A stretch of 64,000 bases of DNA from an uncultured Alphaproteobacteria bacterium (lineage in GTDB: Bacteria > Pseudomonadota > Alphaproteobacteria > Caulobacterales > Caulobacteraceae): contig CAIOSI010000037.1 of the NCBI GenBank assembly GCA_903860975.1, positions 1 to 64,000 on the forward strand, given 5' to 3'. The notes below the pieces were generated by a model, which was not told the DNA's origin, did not search any database, and worked only from the letters and a program-made list of their open reading frames with translations. Below, in pieces: positions 45,823 through 54,053 of this stretch. The first letter of the stretch is position 1; each line of letters starts with the position of its first letter. Position numbers and translations under genes: made by a program.

Positions 45823-46452
45823 GTGACACTTGGCGTGATTGGATCCGGCTTCGGCCGTACAGGGACCATGTCGCTCAAACTCGCGCTGGAGCAGCTAGGG
45901 CTTGGGCCCTGTTATCATATGGTCGAAGTGTTCAAGACTCCGGCCGCTCCGGATTGGTGGTTCGAGGCCGCGCAAAATCCGGCAAGGGCCGATTGGGGCA
46001 GGATATTCAGCGGCTACAATTCAACGGTCGATTGGCCAAACGCCACTTACTACAAGGAGCTGGCTGCCGCTTATCCAAACGCCAAGGTGATCCACACGGA
46101 ACGCGAGGCGGAAGCCTGGTTTGAGTCTACCCAAGCGACGATCTTCGCTGACCGTGGCGAGGCAAACCCTGAAGCCCCCTTTCCGCGAATGCTCAGAAAG
46201 GTGATCTTCGAGCTATTCGATGGGCGCATGCACGACAAGGATCACCTGATCTCTGTCTATGAAGCTCACAATGCCGAAGTGCGCGCTGCAATTCCTGCAG
46301 ACCGACTCCTCGTCTATCATGTGTCAGACGGCTGGCCGCCCCTGTGTGATTTTTTGGGCGTACCGGTTCCTGAAGGGCCAACACCTAAGGTTAATTCCCG
46401 AGAGGAATTTGGCGCGCACATTGCCGAGGACGTTCAAAAACGGATGAACTAG
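45823..46452 (+). CDS. Sulfotransferase family protein (P-loop)
   Basis: A 209-residue protein starting with GTG at 45823. An N-terminal phosphosulfate-binding loop GFGRTGTMSLK (about 9-19) and the second motif AKVIHTEREAEAWFES, followed by a Trp/His-rich middle, match the sulfotransferase / NAD-dependent-epimerase-associated family abundant in Caulobacterales. It would transfer sulfate from PAPS to an unknown acceptor. It is divergent from cysK and convergent with the 87-residue gene (4-bp overlap). Confidence 0.82.
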   Translation: MTLGVIGSGFGRTGTMSLKLALEQLGLGPCYHMVEVFKTPAAPDWWFEAAQNPARADWGRIFSGYNSTVDWPNATYYKELAAAYPNAKVIHTEREAEAWFESTQATIFADRGEANPEAPFPRMLRKVIFELFDGRMHDKDHLISVYEAHNAEVRAAIPADRLLVYHVSDGWPPLCDFLGVPVPEGPTPKVNSREEFGAHIAEDVQKRMN

Positions 46453-46712
46453 CGCCCGCCGCCGCCCGTAATTTCCTTGATTAGACCCTGCACCGGCGCC
46501 TTGCCGCCAGCGCCCCAGACCACCTTTAGGAAGGCTAAGGTTCGGCCGGCTGCGTCTTCGAATTTCCATTCGCAATCATCGATACGGCAGCTGTCGAAGA
46601 TCGGTGGTTCACCGCCGGAATAGACCAGACGGCAATCGCGGAACTCGCAGGACGAGAACGTCTCACCGTCGAGGGTGACGGTCTCGTGGTTGTAGATCGC
46701 GCCGCTTGCCAT
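46449..46712 (-). CDS. Small protein with pentapeptide-like strands, unknown function
   Basis: An 87-residue protein. Short repeating strands (FSSCEFRDCRLVYSGG, FDSCRIDDCEWKFED) resemble a degenerate pentapeptide-repeat solenoid, then a hydrophobic helix and a Gly-rich end. It has four cysteines. The ATG is 3 bp after the stop of the upstream 54-residue gene, so they form a two-gene unit. Its role is unknown. Confidence 0.6.
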   Translation of the reverse strand: MASGAIYNHETVTLDGETFSSCEFRDCRLVYSGGEPPIFDSCRIDDCEWKFEDAAGRTLAFLKVVWGAGGKAPVQGLIKEITGGGGR

Positions 46713-46715
46713 CGC

Positions 46716-46880
46716 TCAGGCCTGATCATCGTCTGAAGAATCGACGGCCTGTTCGCCGCCGGTCTCAGTGCGACCGCGTTCGCGAGCCTCGGCCTTGGCG
46801 CGGGCCTTTTCCGCGACCTTTGCCGCCTTTTGGCGTTCGCGCTCCATGCGCTCAAAGGGATAGTTGGGCTTTCGCGCCAT
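46716..46880 (-). CDS. Small basic/charged helical protein
   Basis: A 54-residue protein from the ATG at 46880 (GGAG upstream): MARKPNYPFERMERERQKAA... followed by a Lys/Ala/Arg/Glu-rich helix and an acidic tail (SSDDDQA). Short proteins of this form (ARKPNY.FERMER) are common and conserved in Caulobacterales and sphingomonads, function unknown. An upstream in-frame ATG at 47003 lacks support. Confidence 0.65.
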   Translation of the reverse strand: MARKPNYPFERMERERQKAAKVAEKARAKAEARERGRTETGGEQAVDSSDDDQA

Positions 46881-47065
46881 GAAATAATCTCCGTCGAAGG
46901 GGAAAGGCGGGGCGCGAGCCGAGCCGGCGAGCAGGCCTCTTACACCAAAATCGCCCGGCGGCGCATCCTGGTCTTCTGAGAAGACGTAAGCGGCGCCTGC
47001 CAAGAGATAGCAAGGTCCATTACCAGCTTCTATATTCGCGGCGAGGACATCGTCGGGCGTATCTT

Positions 47066-47425
47066 CTGCCGTCTGAAACTAAGGTCACACTGGCCCGTGA
47101 AGCCGTCGTGGTCGAGGAGACGCCGCTTGGTCGGTTCCGGGTCGAGGCGCGAGCGGGATCCACCGTCTTCTTGATCGATGCGCCCGTCGCGTTCGACGGA
47201 CTTGGGAGCGGACCCAATCCATTCGATCTTCTGAGCGAGGCCTTGGGCGACTGCCCGGGCATGACGCTCCAGCTTTATGCCGAGCGAAAGGCCTGGCCCC
47301 TGTCCAACGTTCGCGTGCGAGTTGAACCTGATCGCGGCGATTTGCAGGCGCATGACACCTTCAGCTTGGACGGCGAGATCGAAGAAACGCAACGTGCGCG
47401 ACGGATGCAAATTGCACGGTGCTGA
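47066..47425 (+). pseudogene. Broken OsmC-family peroxiredoxin-like gene
   Basis: An OsmC/Ohr-family frame: VTLAREAVVVEETPLGRFRV, GPNPFDLLSEALGDCPGMTLQLYAERK with the first catalytic Cys, and RARRMQIARC ending exactly at the second Cys. The remaining about 20 residues of the fold (normally CPVHRTL...) are missing. No ATG/GTG/TTG stands where the protein should begin; a CTG (47066) precedes PSETKVTLAREA, so a start codon may be lost. A GTG at 47108 would drop the first strand. It abuts a truncated minus-strand gene. Confidence 0.6.
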
Positions 47426-47717
47426 CATAGATGATCGGCGTCATTGGGAAGGCCCGGCCCAGGTCGAGGTCCTTCAAGATCGTCAACCCGATCAGGAAGC
47501 CACAGAAGTAAAGGCCAAACCCCAGCCAGACGACCGGCGTTGTCAGCGCTTGGCCCACCAGATGACCCAGGCCGTAGCGATCATCCAGCGTCGCGCCGGC
47601 AAACTTGAAGGCGATCTGGGTGGCCGTCTCCACGGCGATAAACAACAGCCAACCTCCGAGCACCTCACGCAAGGTGCGCGCAGGAGCGGCCCCGCCCTTG
47701 GGTGCAACATCAACCAA
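47361..47717 (-). pseudogene. Truncated EamA/SMR-like transporter subunit
   Basis: It starts with TTG at 47717 behind GGGAG and overlaps the end of the upstream half-transporter. It encodes helices such as EVLGGWLLFIAVETATQIAFKFAG, PVVWLGFGLYFCGFLIGLTIL and a SMR-type strand MTPIIYVST. Immediately after, near 47425, the sequence passes into antisense OsmC codons, and the expected last helix or two are absent. Probably a remnant left by a deletion that joined two genes tail to tail. Confidence 0.55.
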
Positions 47718-48075
47718 GGCTTGCTCCCACAAGGCCAGCGCCCAGGGTGACCAGACCGGCGCCAATCCAGCGTCGCGCCCGAGGCCGCTCGCCCAGGAAT
47801 AGACGTCCGGTCAGGACAGCGCCCACATAGGACAATGCCGCCATCGGGGCGACGATCGAAAGTGGCGCGTGACCCAAGACGTACATCCATGAAACCGCCT
47901 CGAGGCAGTAACCTAGGAAGCCCGCAACGATCCACGGGCTACCCGCGACCGCCCACCAGAACGTACGCCCCGCCGCGCCGTCATTGATGCTATCGAGGCC
48001 CAGCTTGAAGGCTGTCTGTCCAAACCCATCAAGCAGGACAGTGAGGCCAAAGAGCAGCTAGGCCGGCGTGGTCAT
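47710..48075 (-). pseudogene. EamA/SMR-like transporter subunit with nonsense codon 6
   Basis: Translation from the ATG at 48075 gives MTTPA then a TAG (48058-48060), then an uninterrupted 115-codon membrane protein (LLFGLTVLLDGFGQTAFKLG ... PMAALSYVGAVLTGRLFLGERPRARRWIGAG ... GAGLVGASLG-stop). The VGAVLTGRLFLGE-type motif matches small EamA/SMR half-transporters. No alternative ATG/GTG/TTG exists between the stop and residue about 59, so the gene is probably dead. The downstream partner gene overlaps it by 8 bp. Confidence 0.6.
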
Positions 48076-48158
48076 GAGGGATCTTCCAGGGCGACGATCA
48101 CGGGCCAGCCTTATAGGACCGACGCAGGGGCGATCAGAAAAAACGCCCTTAAAGGCCG

Positions 48159-48719
48159 CTAAGCCTCCAGTTCGATGTCCCAGTAGAGGTAGTCGAGCCA
48201 GCTTTCGTGCAGGTGGTGTGGTGGGAATCGGCGTCCGTGCTGCTGAAGCTCGAAGGCCGAAGGGCGATGTGGCGGGCGACGCGGATGCATACCGGCCTCA
48301 CGCGGCGTACGCCCGCCCTTGGTCAGGTTGCAGGGCGCACAGGCCGTGACGATGTTTTCCCAAGTTGTGCGCCCTCCCCTGGAGCGCGGTATGACATGGT
48401 CAAAGGTCAAGTCTTCCCCAGCCCGGCAATACTGGCAGCAGAAAGCATCGCGCAGGAAGAGGTTGAACCGGGTGAAGGCTGGCGGCCGATCTTGCGGCAC
48501 GTACTGTTTGAGCGAGACGACGCTCGGCAGTTTCATTTCGAAGGACGGCGAATGCACCACCTGGTCATAGGTGGAAACCACGTCCACGCGGTCGAGGAAC
48601 ACCGCCTTGATGACGTCCTGCCAGGGCCACAGAGAGAGTGGATAATAGCTGAGGGGCCGAAAGTCGGCATTCAGCACCAGGGCCGGCGCACCTGATGGCG
48701 GGCGGCTAAGCACCTGCAT
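48159..48719 (-). CDS. HNH endonuclease
   Basis: A 186-residue protein from the ATG at 48719, with GGAGAGG ideally placed (the upstream ATG at 48734 overlaps this site). An N-terminal strand-rich domain (ALVLNADFRPLSYYPLSLW) precedes an HNH fold with zinc cysteines CQYC and CAPCN around DHVIPRSRGG. Widespread in alphaproteobacteria, stand-alone, role uncertain (repair, or a domesticated homing or restriction nuclease). It lies beside the decayed transporter patch. Confidence 0.85.
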   Translation of the reverse strand: MQVLSRPPSGAPALVLNADFRPLSYYPLSLWPWQDVIKAVFLDRVDVVSTYDQVVHSPSFEMKLPSVVSLKQYVPQDRPPAFTRFNLFLRDAFCCQYCRAGEDLTFDHVIPRSRGGRTTWENIVTACAPCNLTKGGRTPREAGMHPRRPPHRPSAFELQQHGRRFPPHHLHESWLDYLYWDIELEA

Positions 48720-48911
48720 GGTTGGCCTCTCCATAATTGGGAGCCGCAGGGCGCTGGGCGCTTATGTCAGTGACTGATGAACTGAAGACGAGGCCCCTGT
48801 TCGCGACGCGTGGTTGCGGCGATCGGCCCGTTCCGGAAGCTCGGGCAGCCCCGCACTACGGCTGAATATAGGAGCGATTCGGAGACATCTCCATGACGCA
48901 GAGCAAGCCGC

Positions 48912-48939
48912 AGCCTCGCCGCAAGGTGCGGGCGAGGCT
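48912..48939 (-). terminator. Perfect 9-bp hairpin downstream of the 33-codon gene
   Basis: AGCCTCGCC and GGCGAGGCT with a 10-base loop, 16-43 bp after the stop of the small membrane-protein gene on the minus strand. No T tract follows, so it may be a transcript-stabilising stem or a weak terminator. Confidence 0.4.
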
Positions 48940-48954
48940 TATCGGCGGGACATC

Positions 48955-49056
48955 TTAGGCCGCGACGATCGCCGTGGCGCCGGCGATAGCGAGGCCCAGG
49001 ATCACGATGGCGTAGGAGCCAAGGACATCTAGGAGGCGGTTCAGTTGGATCGACAT
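48955..49056 (-). CDS. 33-residue single-helix membrane protein
   Basis: A short gene read directly from the sequence: ATG at 49056, TAA at 48955-48957, product MSIQLNRLLDVLGSYAIVIL followed by GLAIAGATAIVAA. It has a polar N-terminus and one hydrophobic helix. AAGGGA lies eight bases upstream of the ATG, and a strong hairpin follows the stop. It sits alone in a gap of about 750 bp between the HNH gene and tetR, with an A+T-rich, dyad-containing region (49118-49190) upstream. Unknown function. Confidence 0.5.
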   Translation of the reverse strand: MSIQLNRLLDVLGSYAIVILGLAIAGATAIVAA

Positions 49057-49117
49057 AGCAATGTTCCCTTGTTGAGCTGGACGCCTGTGTTTCGGTCGCC
49101 CCGCTTGATGTGGACAA

Positions 49118-49253
49118 TGCTTAGATAGCACTTATCTGAACATTGCATAGATACAATTTTGTGCAGTGCAGCTATGCATTAATGCATGATCCAAGGGGCG
49201 CGTGGGTGTGGCCATGAATGCGGGTCAGGCTGGGTTCACGGCGCGAGTGAACC
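49118..49253. promoter_or_regulatory. Dyad-rich regulatory region between the small gene and tetR
   Basis: An A+T-rich island in otherwise G+C-rich DNA. It contains AGATA-gcact-TATCT, the perfect 14-bp palindrome ATGCATTAATGCAT (49174-49187), and further right GGTTCAC-ggcgcga-GTGAACC (49233-49253). These are candidate operators for the nearby TetR regulator or for control of the 33-codon gene. The rest of the gap to 49467 contains no supported gene. Confidence 0.4.
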
Positions 49254-49467
49254 ATGAGGTTGAGGTCCGCAGGCGACGTCGAGGCGGGTCAAGGCGAACG
49301 ATGAGCCGCCCGCCAACGTCTGCGCCAAGGCGATAGGGTCAAAGAAACCCACCCGAGAAGGACCACACCGACCCTTGAATGGAACCCTGCAGAACGCAGG
49401 GCAATGCCCATCTAAGCGCTGTCAAGATATCTTTACGCCGCCCAGATTGAGATTTAGAGTGAGGGCG

Positions 49468-50097
49468 ATGAGAGAATCTTCAGCCGCCGAAGCTCGGCCG
49501 TATCACCACGGTGATCTACGCCGCGCGCTAATCGACGCCGCTAGCCGCCTTCTGGAAGCTGAAGGGCCTAGTGCGCTGTCTCTGCGCGCCGTGGCTCGGG
49601 AAGCCGGCGTTAGCCCAGCTGCGCCCTATCATCACTTTAAGGACAAGGGCGAATTGCTTGAAGCCGTGGCTCAAGAAGGCTGGACGCTGCTCGATAAAGC
49701 TCTGGCAAGCGCTAAAGCCAGAGCGGCCTCTCCCGATAAGGCGATCAATGAGCTGGGCGTCGCCTACGTGTGCTTTGCCCGCGAGAACCCCGCGATCTAC
49801 CGGGTCATGTACGACACCGCGCGCGATCGGGAGGACCTACCCGACCAAATGAAGGGCGACAAGGACAGCGCCTATTGCAAGGTTCGAGATACGCTGGTGG
49901 AGGCAGGGGCCGACCCGACCGACACGCTCAACATTGAGCTCGCGACAACCGCGGCCTGGTGTTCAGCTCACGGTTTGGCTGAAATGGCCGGCTTCAAGCA
50001 GTTCGAACACCTGAAAGAGGCCTGCGGCGGCGAAGTGCCCTTCCTGCGGGCGATCTTCGAGCACATGGGTCTGGTTTCCCACATGACGCCGGAATAG
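49468..50097 (+). CDS. TetR/AcrR-family transcriptional regulator
   Basis: A 209-residue regulator: PYHHGDLRRALIDAASRLLEAEG leads into the helix-turn-helix LSLRAVAREAGVSPAAPYHHFKDKGELLEA. The C-terminal domain is of the WHG type (AYVCFARENPAIYRVMYD). The ATG at 49468 is chosen over 49375 because the family begins a few residues before the YHHGDLR motif. Its target is unknown; palindromes upstream at 49174-49253 are candidates for autoregulation. gluQ follows 10 bp later. Confidence 0.85.
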   Translation: MRESSAAEARPYHHGDLRRALIDAASRLLEAEGPSALSLRAVAREAGVSPAAPYHHFKDKGELLEAVAQEGWTLLDKALASAKARAASPDKAINELGVAYVCFARENPAIYRVMYDTARDREDLPDQMKGDKDSAYCKVRDTLVEAGADPTDTLNIELATTAAWCSAHGLAEMAGFKQFEHLKEACGGEVPFLRAIFEHMGLVSHMTPE

Positions 50098-50107
50098 ACC
50101 CGCTCGG

Positions 50108-50962
50108 GTGCCAGAGCCGACCCTCGTTACACGTTTTGCCCCTTCACCCACCGGCTATCTGCACCGGGGGCATGCCTTTTCGGCCCTGAGCGCCTTTTGC
50201 GCCGCCCAAGCCGGCGGTGGCCGTTTCATCCTGCGAATAGAAGATATCGACCGAACCCGTTGCCGCCCGGACTACGAAGCGGCGATCTATGAGGACCTAG
50301 CCTGGCTAGGCCTGGAATGGGAACAACCGGTCCGCCGCCAATCCGAACATATGGACGACTATGGCGCAGCCCTGTTCAACCTTGCGGAACGCGGGCTGGT
50401 CTATCGGTGTTTTCGCACGCGTCGCGAAATCGCCGAGGCCATCGAAAGCGCCCCGCACGGCGCCATGGAGGCCTTCTTCGGTGCCTCACTTGCGCCTGAC
50501 GAGGAAGCGCGGCGCGTTGAGGCCGGTGAAGCCTATGCCTGGCGACTGTCACTCGCCGCCGCCGAGCACGCACTCGGCAGCTTCAAGGGTCTTATTTTTC
50601 AGGAAGACGGCCACGGACCATCCGGCGAGCATGGCTTGATCAAGGCCGCCCCAATGATCGGCGGCGATGTCGTGCTGGCGCGAAAAGATGTCGGTGTCGC
50701 CTATCACCTGGCCGTGGTGATTGATGACGCGCGGCAGGGCGTGACGCACGTCGTCCGAGGTGAAGACCTGTTCCAGTCAGCCCATGTGCAGCGCCTGCTC
50801 CAGGCCCTGCTGGACCTACCGACGCCCATCTATCGCCACCACCCGCTCCTCGCCGGATCCGACGGCAAACGTTTTGCCAAGCGTGATCAGGCTGAGACGC
50901 TGCGCAAACTGCGGACGTCGGGTATGACGCCGCAAGCGTTGCGAGGAGAGCTTGGGTTTTGA
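50108..50962 (+). CDS. gluQ: Glutamyl-Q tRNA(Asp) synthetase
   Basis: A 284-residue paralogue of the GluRS catalytic domain without an anticodon-binding domain. It carries RFAPSPTGYLHRGHAFSAL (HIGH-type motif) and GKRFAKRD (KMSKS-type). It attaches glutamate to the queuosine base of tRNA(Asp) after tRNA-independent activation. A GTG start at 50108 lies 10 bp after tetR. The zinc-binding Cys cluster of the E. coli enzyme is not obvious. Its stop overlaps the TTG of the next gene. Confidence 0.88.
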   Translation: MPEPTLVTRFAPSPTGYLHRGHAFSALSAFCAAQAGGGRFILRIEDIDRTRCRPDYEAAIYEDLAWLGLEWEQPVRRQSEHMDDYGAALFNLAERGLVYRCFRTRREIAEAIESAPHGAMEAFFGASLAPDEEARRVEAGEAYAWRLSLAAAEHALGSFKGLIFQEDGHGPSGEHGLIKAAPMIGGDVVLARKDVGVAYHLAVVIDDARQGVTHVVRGEDLFQSAHVQRLLQALLDLPTPIYRHHPLLAGSDGKRFAKRDQAETLRKLRTSGMTPQALRGELGF

Positions 50963-51870
50963 CGCAAAGTGCGCCCCCACCGGCGGAGGCCCCGCGCTGG
51001 CCCGCGATCGGCGCGCTGGTCTTCGGCGCCTGCGTGATCGGATTCTCAGGAATCCTCATGCGGCTGACCGGCACAGGTCCAGCGGCGGCGGGTTTCTGGC
51101 GCCTCGCTTGGGCCTTGCCTCTGCTGGCCGTGATGACCCGACGCACGAGTGGCCCGCTCGGCCGACCAACGCCTATCGCGCTCCTTTCGGGTCTGTTCTT
51201 CGCCCTCGATCTTGGGTTTTGGCATTACGGGCTCAAATTTACCTCTGTGGGTGCCTCGACCGTGCTTTCGAACCTTGCGCCGGTCGTGGTCACCGCCTTC
51301 GCATGGATCTTCCTGAAGCAGCGCCCTGGGGCACTATTCCTTATGGCGATGGCGGTCGCCGTGGCCGGGGCTTGGATGATGGGCGCTGCTAGAGGTGCCG
51401 GGGCGCCCGTTATCAACGCCCCGCTGGGCAATCTGCTCTCGATCGCAACGGCCTTCTGGTACGCCCTCTATTTCCTGGCCATAGCCCAAGGCCGAAAGTC
51501 GCTTGCCGCCAGCCGGCTGATGTTCTGGTCAGGCGTAACCGGAGCGCCGCTCTTGCTGATTTCGGCTCTGCTCTTCGGCGAACAAGTTCTGCCGACGACA
51601 TCTGCGGGCCTTGCAGCCTGCGCATGCCTGGGACTGGTGCATGTTGCCGGACAGGGCTCCATCGCCTGGGCCATGGGACGGCTACCGACCTCACTGGCCT
51701 CGGTCGTGGTGCTCGTTCAGCCCGTGGTGGCGACCTACGCGGGTTGGGTGTTGTTCGACGAGGCGCTGGGGCCCTTGCAGACCGCAGGCGCTGCGGTGGC
51801 GCTTGGCGGCGTGGTGTTGGCGCAGTGGGCGTCTAGGCCAGACCCCAGGCTCGACGCGAAACCTCGATAG
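50959..51870 (+). CDS. EamA/DMT-family transporter
   Basis: A 303-residue membrane protein with ten helices in two EamA repeats (GALVFGACVIGFSGILMRLTG..., ...VVATYAGWVLFDEALGPLQTAGAAVALGGVVL). It begins with a TTG that overlaps the gluQ stop (TTGA), so translation is coupled. Substrate unknown. Its 3' end overlaps the convergent selO gene by 38 bp. Confidence 0.82.
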   Translation: MTQSAPPPAEAPRWPAIGALVFGACVIGFSGILMRLTGTGPAAAGFWRLAWALPLLAVMTRRTSGPLGRPTPIALLSGLFFALDLGFWHYGLKFTSVGASTVLSNLAPVVVTAFAWIFLKQRPGALFLMAMAVAVAGAWMMGAARGAGAPVINAPLGNLLSIATAFWYALYFLAIAQGRKSLAASRLMFWSGVTGAPLLLISALLFGEQVLPTTSAGLAACACLGLVHVAGQGSIAWAMGRLPTSLASVVVLVQPVVATYAGWVLFDEALGPLQTAGAAVALGGVVLAQWASRPDPRLDAKPR

Positions 51871-53248
51871 CCGCCAGCTTGGCATAGAAGGCGGACCAGT
51901 CGTCGGCCTCAGCAATTGGCGCCCACACCGCCTCGATCTCGCCGACGAGCAGTTCCTCCGGCTCGGGACGCGCGAAATAAGCGTTTTCCAAGCGCTCCGG
52001 CCGATCCGGTGCGAACGCGGCGAGCAGGCCCGAAAATTCAGCGAAGCCCGCCTGACCATAGAGATCGCTTCTGGGGCCAGCCAACGCACGATCCTTATCG
52101 CCGCAGAACCAATCGAAGAAAAATGGCTCCCACCGCAGCCGCTCGCCCCCTTCGGCGAAGGCACGAAAGGCCGCCTGGACCAGAACCGCGTCATCTTCGG
52201 TCCCACGGGGCCGGACACCGAGCCTTGCCAACATGGCGGCTGTCAATTCGGCGCGGTAGGTCGCAGCAAAGTCGTTCAGGGCGACGACCAAGGCATCGCT
52301 GTCGGCTGTCAGGCTGAGCGCACCGGCCAGCTGCTGCAGGTTCCAAAACACAGCCTCGGGCTGACGTCCGAAGCTGTAGAGGCCGCCATGATCGAAGTAG
52401 GCAGCGGTAAAGTTCGGATCGTTGTGCGGCAGGAAGCGATAGGGGCCGTAGTCAAAGCTCTCGCCAGTCACGTTCATATTGTCGGTGTTGAGCACGCCAT
52501 GAACGAACCCCGCCGCCATCCAGCGCGCCGTCAGACGGGCGCTTTGCGCCACGACCGCGCGCAGCAGGACGACAGGGCGATCATTGGAGCCAGAAAGCTC
52601 TGGATAGTAGGTCTCGATCACGTGGTCTGTCAGCGCCTTGATCTGGTCCGGGCGCTCGAAATAGGCGTGACGCTGGAAACTGCCGAAGCGAATATGGCCA
52701 TGGCTTAATCGGACCAGCACCGCAGAGCGGGTCGGACTGGGCTCGTCCCCACGTTGCAGGTCCTCACCCGTTTCGATCAGCGAGAACGAGCGCGATGTGG
52801 GAACGCCCAACGCCTCGAGCATGGCGGTTGCGAGCACCTCGCGAACCCCGCCCTTCAGCGTTAACCGGCCATCCCCGGAGCGCGACCAGGGCGTGCGGCC
52901 AGAACCCTTGGTTCCAAGATCCAATAATCGATCGGTTCCAGCCTCGCGCATTTGGGCGAACGTAAAACCACGGCCATCGCCGAGCTCGGGGTTGTAAACC
53001 CGAAACTGGTGGCCGTGATAACGCTGAGCCAGCGCCGGATCGAGGTTGTTCGGCAACGGCTCAAACCGGCCGAAATGGGCGATCCACGCGTCCTTGCTCA
53101 GCCCATCGAGACCCACGCTCGCCGCCGCCCGATCATTGCGAAACCGCAGGATCGTCTTTGGGAACGCCTCGGCGCGCACCGGATCGGCGAACTCGGGCCC
53201 CAATTCCTGAAATCTTGGATCGGGCTGATAGGCGGGGGAAAATGGCAA
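51833..53248 (-). CDS. selO: Protein adenylyltransferase SelO-family (YdiU)
   Basis: A 471-residue pseudokinase that AMPylates proteins in the oxidative-stress response of related bacteria. Family blocks are YHGHQFRVYNPELGDGRG, LDLGTKGSGRTPWSRSGDGRLTLKGGVREVLAT, SFSLIETGE and GFVHGVLNTDNMNVTGESFDYGPY (the HGVLNTDNM catalytic and metal loop). The ATG is at 53248, 2 bp from the end of the upstream SDR gene, so the two are probably cotranscribed. Confidence 0.9.
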   Translation of the reverse strand: MPFSPAYQPDPRFQELGPEFADPVRAEAFPKTILRFRNDRAAASVGLDGLSKDAWIAHFGRFEPLPNNLDPALAQRYHGHQFRVYNPELGDGRGFTFAQMREAGTDRLLDLGTKGSGRTPWSRSGDGRLTLKGGVREVLATAMLEALGVPTSRSFSLIETGEDLQRGDEPSPTRSAVLVRLSHGHIRFGSFQRHAYFERPDQIKALTDHVIETYYPELSGSNDRPVVLLRAVVAQSARLTARWMAAGFVHGVLNTDNMNVTGESFDYGPYRFLPHNDPNFTAAYFDHGGLYSFGRQPEAVFWNLQQLAGALSLTADSDALVVALNDFAATYRAELTAAMLARLGVRPRGTEDDAVLVQAAFRAFAEGGERLRWEPFFFDWFCGDKDRALAGPRSDLYGQAGFAEFSGLLAAFAPDRPERLENAYFARPEPEELLVGEIEAVWAPIAEADDWSAFYAKLAAIEVSRRAWGLA

Positions 53249-53250
53249 AC

Positions 53251-54051
53251 TCAGCCGATCCGCGTGCCCATGGCACCGTCGACCGGCAAGATGGCGCCCG
53301 AAATGAAGCGGGCCTCGTCGCTGGCTAAAAACAGCGCGGCATGGGCAGTGTCCCAGCCATCACCCATCTTGCCCCGAAGCGGCACCCGCGCGTCACGCTC
53401 CGCGCGGACCTCTGCCGTCGGCCGGCCAGTGGCCGTGGCGATGCCTCGAACCGCCATGGGCGTATCCATGTAGCCCATTTCTATGGCGTTGCAGCGCACG
53501 CCGTAGCGGGCGTTGGACTGGGCGACCGAAGTGGTGAGCCGGTTCACGCCCGCCTTGGAGACTTCGTAGGCGAGCTGGATTCCGCCAGCCCGCGCGGCAA
53601 GAGACGAGATATTGACGATCGCGCCACCCCCTTGTTCACGCATCACCGGGAGGGCCGCCTTGATCGTCAGCCACATGCCCTTCAGGTTGATGCTAAGGAT
53701 GCGGTCAAAGGCCGCTTCTTCCAGACGGTGCGCCGGAGCGTCCCCGCCTCCTATGCCGACGTTGTTGATCAAGATGTCGAGACTGCCAAAGCGCGACTGG
53801 GCAACCTCTACGACCCTCGCGCAATCGGCTGCTTTTACAATGTCCGCGGCAAGGCAGGAGGCTACGCCGCCCGCCTCTGCGATCAAATTGACGGTCTCCT
53901 CGGCGCGTTCGGCGATGCGATCGACGCAGAGCACATTTGCACCTTCACGGGCGAACAACAGCGCCATGGCGCGGCCGTTGCCAATGGTCTCTCCAGGCGT
54001 TTGTCCCGCGCCCACAACGACCGCAATCTTGCCTTCCAAGCGACCTTTCAT
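53251..54051 (-). CDS. SDR family NAD(P)-dependent oxidoreductase
   Basis: A 266-residue classical SDR. The cofactor motif GAGQTPGETIGNGRAMA has a longer glycine-rich loop than usual. DILINNVGIGGGD, catalytic Ser in NISSLAA, and YEVSK are present, with GYMDTPM near the C-terminus and a final SGAILPVDGAMG. It sits 2 bp after the carboxymuconolactone-decarboxylase-family gene and 2 bp before selO, forming a tight three-gene minus-strand unit. Likely a catabolic alcohol or hydroxyacyl dehydrogenase; substrate unknown. Confidence 0.85.
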   Translation of the reverse strand: MKGRLEGKIAVVVGAGQTPGETIGNGRAMALLFAREGANVLCVDRIAERAEETVNLIAEAGGVASCLAADIVKAADCARVVEVAQSRFGSLDILINNVGIGGGDAPAHRLEEAAFDRILSINLKGMWLTIKAALPVMREQGGGAIVNISSLAARAGGIQLAYEVSKAGVNRLTTSVAQSNARYGVRCNAIEMGYMDTPMAVRGIATATGRPTAEVRAERDARVPLRGKMGDGWDTAHAALFLASDEARFISGAILPVDGAMGTRIG

Positions 54052-54053
54052 CC

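Noticed and set aside
48893..48958. 21-codon basic peptide frame with GGAG upstream
   Set aside because: It overlaps the hairpin and the stop of the 33-codon gene on the other strand; too short and structure-constrained to support as a gene.
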